In this document: positions 56,060-64,000 of the stretch, one piece after another
Layout of the letters: the number at the start of each line of letters is the position of its first letter
Position numbering within the stretch: the first letter of the stretch is position 1
NCBI GenBank assembly: GCA_951799445.1
Contig: OX637294.1
Location: forward strand, 23,337,452-23,401,451
Reading direction: 5' to 3'
Source: Pseudisothecium myosuroides
Taxonomy: Eukaryota; Streptophyta; Bryopsida; Hypnales; Lembophyllaceae
Length of the DNA: 64,000 nucleotides
Position numbers and translations under genes: made by a program
Notes under the pieces: generated by a model
Told to the model about the DNA's origin: nothing
The model's input: the letters and a program-made list of their open reading frames with translations, nothing else
Database searches by the model: none

Positions 56060-58696
56060 CTGCAAATAAATATGTAACCATAGTTTATTACTTGAGAACG
56101 TGCCTAATTGTTGTAAGAACTAGAACATAATACTTCAAAATTGTACTTATATCAAATTTGATGACAACGCTACCACATTCAATTAAAACACTGTAACACA
56201 AAAATACTAGAATCCAATCAACTCAATGCCTATTTCTTCAATGAGTTTAAGCACCATGTTTTTATATGATGTATGTGGAATTCTACTGCTTTGCAAATGA
56301 AAACTTGGATTTGTATATGAGAGACTAGTATAGCCCTGTGCCGTTGCCACACCCAAAACAAAAGTAAAAGTCATTTTAAAAACCAAAAATAACTCAAAAA
56401 ACCATAACTTTTCCACCGGAGGTTCAAATGCCATGTAACCAAGCCCATGCACCCCTCCTTGCCTAGAGCTTTCCAACAGTACCAAGAACGTGACCAAAAT
56501 CAAAAGAGAAGTAATTTAGTAATTTTTTGATCCATAAATACTTTGAAATTCAATAACTTCCTCTCCGTAGGTCGGAAAGCCACAAAACCAAGCTCGTGCA
56601 CCCCTCCCCGCCGAGAGCTTTCCGACGGTACCAAGCATGCCCCCGGGGGACGCACGGTCCGGGAGATCCCGATGTGACAAACAAAACAAACAAACAAAAC
56701 AAAACAAACCACCTGTCTTAAGGTATGGATATGAATATAAATAAAAGATGTTTTTAATATGAAAATCAAAGAAGGTGTAACATAAAATATTTTATATAAT
56801 GATATGAAATCAAATGAAAACTATTTAAATATAACAACCACCACAATCTTAAGTAGTACTTTGAAATGAAAAAAATAAAAATGAGAAGAATGAAAAAAAA
56901 ATAAAGTGAATTTGAAAAGATAATATGTAGTAACAAAAAGTCAAAAGAAACTTAAATAAAAACTAAAATATAAAATAAAAACCACTTAAATATAAGAAGA
57001 AGAACTCAACAAAGAGAATGGCAATGTAACAATAATAAAAATAAACAAGTACTTTAACATATCAGCAAAGTTCCTAGCGACTCAATATTCACAGTTACTT
57101 CAACATAAACATTTTCAAATGCAACCACAAGATCATCTATCAAATTTGTTAACGTACATCCTTCTTAAAAAGTAGTTTCAAATCCCCCGTTCATTATCCA
57201 ATGAATGCACTACAATTTTAGAAACTGTGCTCTTGCATATACATTGTAAGACTTGTGAATGTGACCTCATTGTCAAAATGCAGCCTCCCTTCTTCAATGT
57301 TATAAATGGATTAAACACATGTAATGTCACTTCCACACACAAATTAAGGTAGTTCAATTACGTATTCCTAACGTCTTTCTAAATCACATCTCCAGATATT
57401 CTGGTCTGATACGTATTGTATCCATTCACAAAAGCCTAATGCAATTTCAACATAAACATATTTTTTCAGCAGCTTGTAAATTTAGAGTTTTTTCATACAT
57501 TATACAAGTAATGAATATAAAAAAAGAACTCAAATACTACGTTTTTTGTAATTGGATTCAACTTGAAATTAATACTTGAAAGGCCCTTGAGGTCCTTGTA
57601 TACGGCCTATATTTAGCCTTCTAACTCTTCAATTATGGTTTAATATATCAAATGTGATACATTGTTACCTATGTTTTATCATGATTAGTAATTTATCTTG
57701 AACTAAAAAGTATTTGGTCAATGTTTTTCTGATCAAATACCACAAAGTACAAAATGTACTATAAGGCCACAAAGGGCCTTTGGATACTTTTAGGATTTAG
57801 CAATTGCATCATTGAAACAATGTTGTATTCATTACTTGTTTGGTGCTCCACTAAAGAAAAATGTAAAAGAACATTAAATCCTATCGCTTCCATTGATGTC
57901 AATAAGGAGAGTCCAAAATACAATTAGAGAATATTTTATAATTGTAGACAAATGAAAAAATGAAATTCACATTTAAAAAAAATAGAATTACTCTGCATTT
58001 TCTATAAAATTTCAAAGTCAATTACTATTACAGTCTACAGGGTATATGTTTGAAGTGACTTCAAAAATATTATAATCCATTTGTTCAAGATTCTATTACT
58101 TTGCAATTATAAAACATCCTCTACATTGTTAGGGACATTGTACAATGATAGCTACAAGTCATGTTTAAAACTCTTCAAGAAACTCCTATTTCAAATTTTT
58201 AGAGGGGCAATAAGAAATAGATACCTACATGTACTTCAAGTGTAATTCTACTCAAAAAGTCCCTTTACTATTATCATAACATTCAATGTCTCATATTTTA
58301 GTCATGTTCACTAAATAAAATGATGAACTTTTGTCATGAATTACTACCTGCAACTTCCACGCATACTTCAAATACTTTGGAACTTTAATAATATTGAAAC
58401 CTCTAAGGTTGTATGTTCTCATCTTCATTACATATTACTAAAAATTGCCATTTCTATTACAAAGAACAAAAAACATCACTAACTATTATTTTTCACAAAT
58501 TTAAACGTAGGATCTTCTTCTTGATTTTTCTATGAATATATGGAAGAAATTGAAAAACTTTGACTACTAAAGAATAGAACAGATTCTTTAGAAGACTAGA
58601 CGCTGAATTCCGAACAATGGATGAACACAAATATATTTGAAACACAAAAAAGGATATTCACTAGAAAAAACATTTTGAATAATATTATGTTACTTC
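56060..58696. other. AT-rich DNA with a repeated GC-rich segment, no gene
   Basis: Two diverged direct copies of about 100 bp (56400-56495 and 56550-56650) share CCAAGC(C/T)C(A/G)TGCACCCCTCC and GAGCTTTCC. The second continues into a GC-rich CATGCCCCCGGGGGACG block. From 56750 on the DNA is AT-rich with no gene seen. Confidence 0.5.
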
Positions 58697-59600
58697 TTCA
58701 ACCCGTAAAGGATCAAGGAGCCTACTTTGCAGGTTATTTTGACTTTGGAGATCTAAGGCAGAATATTTTGACGTCATAATTTAAAATTTTGCATGAAATT
58801 TTTAGGACGGATGCTAATCATCATAATCTACTTGTGAAGCTTTATTTCATGCCTTTCCAATAAATATTGCAAAAGTTACAAGGGTTTTTTAAATTTCAAT
58901 GTCAAACCGGGCAACAAAAAATATATTCTAAAAAATATAATTCTTTCAAAAGATTTTATAGAATGATAACTACTCTAAAAAATTGAACCATTCAATTCCA
59001 AATAATGAGGTAAAAGTTTTAAAGAATTTCAATTTTCCGAGCAATGAAGGTAAAATAAACAAATAAAGTCGTCTTTTGCACTCAATTTTGAAATTTTTCA
59101 AATAAAAATGAAAATAAAGGATATCAATCGTCTACTACAAAATTCTCAACATTGGAATTAACAATTCACAAATTCTTCCAAAAGTTATTAGTATATTAGT
59201 TTATCTTTCATTCAATAATACCTTCCACTTCACGTGTTTTTTTTAAGTGAATATGAAAGTTTTTTTGGTTAAATTTTTTTGCATGTGTTTTCAAAATATT
59301 GACTAAAATGCACAAGCTATTGGACAAATATTTCATTTTTAAAAATATTGAAAGACAAAACTTCACCTTTTGGAAGGGCTAGAAAAGCCTACAATTCAAA
59401 ATTTAGGCACATTGAAAAAGCAATCCATGGGTATGTTTGCTTTAAAACTTCATAACAATGTACTTGAACAAGTCAACTAAAAGATCCTATTGTTGAATTT
59501 TTTAGAAAATAATTATTGATGAAGATTTTGACCTTGCTTTGGAGATGAGTATTTTGAAGCGATTTTGGACTTCTAAACATGATGGTCCCATAGGGTTTAA
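58697..59600. mobile_element. Degenerate TTAA-type element
   Basis: The left end TTCAACCCGTAAAGGATCAA and the right end GGTCCCATAGGGTTTAA are worn forms of the TTAACCCCTAAAGGACC terminus. About 904 bp, the family length, non-coding. Internal similarity to the other copies is low. Confidence 0.5.
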
Positions 59601-60725
59601 CATTTGCATGGTATAGATTTTGAAGTTATGGCTTCTAAAATAATCTATAAATCAAATGATATTGATAGATGTAGCTTGTATAAGTAATTTTCTATTGTTC
59701 AAGAAGGTGGCCCTATAGAAGTGACTCCAAATATAAAATACCTCTTTGGTGTCCGATATATCCGTCAAGTAAGTCGTGACCGTTCCGCAACTCTTCAAAA
59801 ACTTCAAAATCACCCCAAAACACTATAATTAAAATTTGACATTCCAATCTCAAAAAATATTTGTTTCAATACACATCAATAGACTAAGTATTCAATGTGC
59901 AATCAATGTAGAATGAACTTCTCATCTTTGGCTTCAAATATTTTTAATAATGATCATTTATGAATACTAACATAATATAGCTGCAAGGATAAAATCTTCA
60001 AATCCCAATTTATAAGTAATTTTATAATATCATCACTAATTTATCATTCTAGATTGCATTTCTAATACATCTTCACAAGTACAAATATACCAATATGCAT
60101 TCTCCTACAATACTTCATTACATTAATAAAAAAATATAAAACAAAAAATAGAATGAACAAAACAAAAAAATATATAAAATTTACAAATAGAATTACAAAA
60201 AAAAATATTAGACAAAATAAGAGAAAAAGAAAGCGTTATATAATACTTAATTATATATTTAAACCTGAGGTATACAACAATTGCTAGGAAAATCATTAAT
60301 AGAGACCTTGACAAACCATTACAAAGTTTTCATTTCCAAACTAATAAAATGATTTCAAAAATATGCCAAATTAATTGAACTAATATAAAATTAGACTTAA
60401 AAAATAAATTAATGTATTAGGAAATAAGATCCACAAATTATCAAATGTTAATAAAAAGAATCATTAAATAAAAAATTAATCACTGTTCAAAAAATAAGAT
60501 CCACAAATTATCAAGATTTAATTAAAAGAATTCATTAAATACAAAATTAATTGAATACAAAATTAATTTATTAAAATAATTCTTTGAATACATAAGTTAA
60601 TTTATTTTAAAAATTCAATACTTAAAAAATTAAATTAAAATTAAATAATTAATTAAAAAACTAATTTATTAAAAATTAATTAATAATTATATTTCAAAAA
60701 ACTAAACTAGATCGCAACCCAGCAA
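59601..60725. other. Very AT-rich DNA, no gene
   Basis: 60360-60710 is low-complexity sequence built of AATTAATTTATTAAAA and ATAAGATCCACAAATTATCAA variants. No gene, RNA or mobile end recognised. Confidence 0.5.
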
Positions 60726-60749
60726 GACCTTCCGCGGCCGCGGAGGGTC
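60726..60749. repeat. 24-bp GC-rich palindrome centred on a NotI site (copy 1)
   Basis: GACCTTCCGCGG/CCGCGGAGGGTC is symmetric except for one pair. It sits abruptly in AT-rich DNA and is related to 63329-63350 in inverted orientation. Confidence 0.85.
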
Positions 60750-62840
60750 TCTGCCCCTCATGCTCGTTGAAAGAGAGGTTGGGTTGCCAACAAACTACCA
60801 GCTGGCAAATTGCCCACCATCTTTCCAGGCAAGTCTTTTTTTGAAGCGCCCTCCCCCCTCCCCCGGTTCAACTCCTTTCCTCTTTTCAACAATACATTAT
60901 ACGTACACCATGTTCATAGACTAGTCTTTGAACAATATTTTAAAAGAAATTGGTGGTGTCCCAACTAGCTCTATAGAAATCAAGTTCAACTCAACATTCA
61001 CATAATGATTCTATATAAACATAGTCACACAAATCCAGAGCTTGCTTAGTATAAGGTAAAAGAATCAAGTTTTAAAATACAATGACAAATTGCTCCATTA
61101 GCCACTATTTTTATTACAAAATGTTAAAGCTACTAAAGCTACAGTCCTTGTGTGTTGCTTGGCCTTCTCAAAGATTAACACAACATGCTTGAGGAGTTTT
61201 GAGTTTAATTATGCTAAAGCACTAGAATATCATCTAAAACTTGATTTTGAGTAAAATCATCTTTTTGCAGTCTGCAGTTGTGTAGTTCAACATGTAGTAT
61301 GTTCCCAAATCAGTCTCCAAAAGTCTACTATCTTTATGAGTAGTACTTGTAACACATCTTCATGGAGCCAAAACTGCAGAGAAATACAAACGTAGGTTTC
61401 AGCAAAGCTTTTTTCCACTTACTAGTCACAGTATCTTGAACATCCTGATCCAGCGATTGAGGTGCAGTACTTGATGAGTCTCTACATTATACAACAGATA
61501 CTTGAGTCTGAAGCCCCTTGGCAGGTTATTTACAAAACTCAAGCACTATAGCAAATTCACATGTGATGCATGAAAGGATGTAATATGAAGAAGCAATTCA
61601 GGAATGATGCAACATTCACATTTGGTTTCTAAAATCACAACATTGAGACATTGGAACAAAATTCTAAGAAATTTCAATGAAAATGAATCTTATGACACAC
61701 CTTGGCTTCTTGGATAGCAATAAGTTAAACGAGTGTTTTTGAAAAGACACAGAAGTCCTCGTTTCTCTTGGTAATGGAGTTCACGTCTGCATTCCCACCA
61801 CCAAAATCATAAATGAAATTGCTATATTTTCCACTCTAACTAGCGCTGTACACAACATCGGAACAATCAAACCATCTCTCACTATTGCATTTAAAATAAG
61901 TCGAGCCCTAATCAACAACCAAAATCAAGGTGCTTGGATAAATTGAGACAACAAATGACAAAAACAAGCATATAATAATTTTGAAACTCCTCAATGAAAC
62001 ACAACTTACTGTAAACAACAAATCTATGGCATCAGAAATCTTGACATTCCAATTGAGTCCATTGCAACTTCAACAACTCCGCTGCCACGCCTTCAAATCA
62101 CCTTATCACTATTTCACAGCAAACAAATAAAATTGTGAAATTTCTCCTTTGAATTTATAAAAAACCAGCTGATAGTTCTTGAATAAATTCGAAGCCCAAA
62201 TCCTGAGATTCATCATCTCAAACAAAATTTACTAGAAAAATAAAAACAAACAATTTTTGAAATAAAAGAAGTTGCTAGTTGCTACAAATTATACTGTCGC
62301 CCTACTTCTATTTTTGTTTTCATTGGTGCTAAGCTGAAACTACAATAGGACTCAACGAAAAGACACGCAAACGAGCGCAAACGAGAGCAACAAACAAAAC
62401 AGTAACTTGAGACCGAAATTTTAGTTCACAAGTGGAAATTGTGCAAAAAAGTCAATACCACATAGGCGGCATTCTGTGTCTAATAATAAATAGACGTTCT
62501 GCCACTGTGCTATGTACATTCAAAGCAACAGAATGAAGGGATTTGCTGATTAGGGAACCGAGCAACTTCAATGAAAATATGTAGTGCCCTCTTCAAACCC
62601 TTGCCTATAGTGATACTCCCAAGCAAGAGAGCTTACCAGTGACGTGCTGTGGCAACGTTCGTTTTACGCCGTGTGAGACCTCCCATCTATGCCAAAAAAT
62701 CAAGGTTTGCTCCGCATCGCTTCATTGTAGTTTATAAAATGCAGCTTATTGAAGCGTCAATGAGCGAGAGAGTGGCAATGACCTAGATACGCTCCTCATC
62801 AATTGTAATTCAAACACAACTTCCGCTTGTACGAGCAAGC
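60750..62840. other. Moderately AT-rich DNA with possible minus-strand exons, no gene assigned
   Basis: Two stretches look exon-like on the minus strand. One near 61480-61420 reads DSSSTAPQSLDQDVQDTVTS before a GTAAGT. The other near 61787-61725 reads NSITKRNEDFCVFSKT after TGCAG. Nothing supports joining them or naming a product. Confidence 0.3.
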
Positions 62841-63175
62841 AAGAGTAGAGCAGCAAGAGAGCGAGCAAGAAGGGGACAGAGAAGGAGCGAGCAAGAGGGG
62901 ACAGAGAGGGAGCGAGCAAGAGGGGGACAGAGAAGGAGCGAGCAAGAGGGGACAGAGAGGGAGCGAGCAAGAGGGGACAAAGAGGGAGCGAGCAAGAGGG
63001 GAACATAGAAGAAGCAAGCAAGACGGGGACAAAGAGGGAGCAAGCAAGAGGGGGACAAAGAGGGAGCGAGCAAGAGGGGGAGAAAGAGGAAGCGAGCAAG
63101 AGGGGGACAAAGAAGGAGTGAGCAAGAGGGAGACAAAGAGGGAGCGAGCAAGAGGGGGATAGAGAGGGAGCGAGA
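62840..63175. repeat. Purine-rich minisatellite
   Basis: About 13 tandem variants of a 25-26 bp unit, GGGAGCGAGCAAGAGGGG-ACAAAGA. The plus strand is nearly pure G/A with scattered C, so one strand is homopurine-like over more than 300 bp. Open frames on both strands are by-products of the repeat. Confidence 0.9.
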
Positions 63176-63328
63176 AGAACAACAAGGAGGGTAACAACAA
63201 AGCGAGAAGGTGCCAACAACAAGGGAGCGAGAAGGTGCGGACGAGATAGGAAGAAGGTGGCCACAACGCGCTAAGGGGAAGTGCGACGAAGAGAGAAGGT
63301 TGCGGGAGTTACTTTTGAAAGGCAGCAC

Positions 63329-63350
63329 ACCCTCCGCGGCCGCAGAGGGT
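63329..63350. repeat. 22-bp GC-rich palindrome centred on a NotI site (copy 2)
   Basis: ACCCTCCGCGG/CCGCAGAGGGT with one mismatched pair. The inverted sequence with flanks (GGACCCTCTGCGGCCGCGGA then GGGTGTGCTGCC) resembles 60726-60756. Confidence 0.85.
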
Positions 63351-64000
63351 CCAACCTTCAACCCCCGCTCAGGTTTGATCATAGCCGTTCCACGAAACTT
63401 CTTCCCTGTTCCAGCAACATGATCCCCGTTCCACCACCTCCAAGGAATTGCGCTTGTAAATTCTGTGTGATGGAGTTGTCAAATGCCAAGTTTTTGTATA
63501 TTATTATAGGAGTTATTGACTTTCTCAACCCTTAAAAGACATATATTTTATATTTGAGCTTGGTCAAACTTCATTAAATTTCTACATTAAAATATATAAT
63601 TCAGAAATTTGATATTTTTCACATGTAGTATTTCAAAATTTTGATATTTTTAATATTTGAATTAGTGTTTTTAAAATTTGATAATTCTTATATGTAAATT
63701 AATATTTCAAAGATTTGATATTTTTACATTTAAAATTTTATCTAATTTTTTTAATACTTAAGAACATCAATTTCATTTTCTAATAATTTCTCAAAGAAAT
63801 TTCTATGGAAAAATCATAGCATTTACAAAAAATGCTTAGAATTGTATTATTTTTTTTTTTAAAAACGAAAATAAAAGTGACAAACATCATGGTGTACTTG
63901 ATGCCCACCTTCAAGTTACACCAAGAGGAAATCGATACAGAAACTTCAAAAGTGGTGTCTTTTGAGCATTCCAAATGCTCTCTTCAAAGTATCACAGAAG
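63351..64000. other. AT-rich DNA to window end, no gene
   Basis: A GC-richer stretch to about 63470 grades into AT-rich DNA with TTTGATATTTTT variants repeated between 63600 and 63730. No gene recognised. Confidence 0.45.

Noticed and set aside
60726..60870. CpG-island promoter at the NotI palindrome
   Set aside because: The GC-rich stretch is under 150 bp and no gene start could be found beside it.
62746..63382. Long overlapping open frames on both strands (LLLAPSLSPSCS and SKRGQRGSEQEG types)
   Set aside because: Produced by the minisatellite in every frame; no independent coding evidence.
63520..64000. Possible start of another TTAA unit (CTCAACCCTTAAAAGACAT)
   Set aside because: Only a weak match to the terminus, and the other end would lie outside the window.

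Overview
This window is nuclear DNA of a plant with a large, repeat-rich genome. The evidence is an intron-bearing, MUR3-type GT47 glycosyltransferase gene, AAACCCTA-type leaders, fragments of plant-type RNPS1/SR45 and O-acetylserine(thiol)lyase genes, and a giant Ty3/gypsy retrotransposon whose primer site matches plant tRNA-Asp. The species cannot be named from the sequence. About 10% of the window looks like host genes; the rest is mobile DNA, much of it nested.

Layout. At 380-5354 (minus) lies a complete five-exon GT47 gene whose exon lengths sum to an intact frame of 636 codons. From about 8.9 to 45.3 kb is a repeat field built largely of 0.6-1 kb non-coding units that begin and end TTAACCCCTAAAGGACC (piggyBac-like ends), in both orientations and several subfamilies, often abutting and sharing one TTAA. 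One unit was split by a young 18,779-bp LTR retrotransposon (12439-31217, minus; GGATT target duplication; two 2,635-bp LTRs differing at only four positions noticed by eye). In its own 5'-3' direction it carries: LTR, tRNA-Asp primer site, a zinc-knuckle ORF1, an interrupted ORF2, a 2,159-aa Gag-Pol, a 2.4-kb spacer, two overlapping ORFs in the env position (287 and 686 aa, the second with a coiled coil and a basic tail), a polypurine tract and the 3' LTR.

The main discovery candidate is in this element. An 11-bp palindrome, GACAAWTTGTC, and its one-mismatch relatives are sprinkled every 50-100 bp through the U3 part of both LTRs, the spacer and the two extra ORFs, but are almost absent from Gag-Pol, the leader and the R/U5 end. 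I count 20 exact copies where chance predicts about 0.01. Inside the ORFs the motif is read in all three codon phases (D-K/N-L-S, T-N/I-C, Q-I/F-V), so the DNA or RNA word, not the peptide, is maintained. This resembles the motif-plus-binding-protein anti-silencing systems of VANDAL DNA transposons, here in a retrotransposon. The element's own extra ORFs are the natural candidates for the binding protein.

From 46.1 to 50.1 kb is a mosaic of minus-strand gene fragments (O-acetylserine(thiol)lyase pseudogene exons directly downstream of RNPS1/SR45-like exons, plus unidentified exon-like pieces), suggestive of gene-fragment capture. At 51143-56053 (minus) one 1,637-codon reading frame of unknown function is interrupted only by six in-frame stops, all TGA or TAG, with no frameshift, as expected from deamination of methylated CGA and CAG codons. 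The right end (56-64 kb) is AT-rich, with one degenerate TTAA unit, two GC-rich NotI-centred palindromes 2.6 kb apart, and a purine-rich minisatellite.
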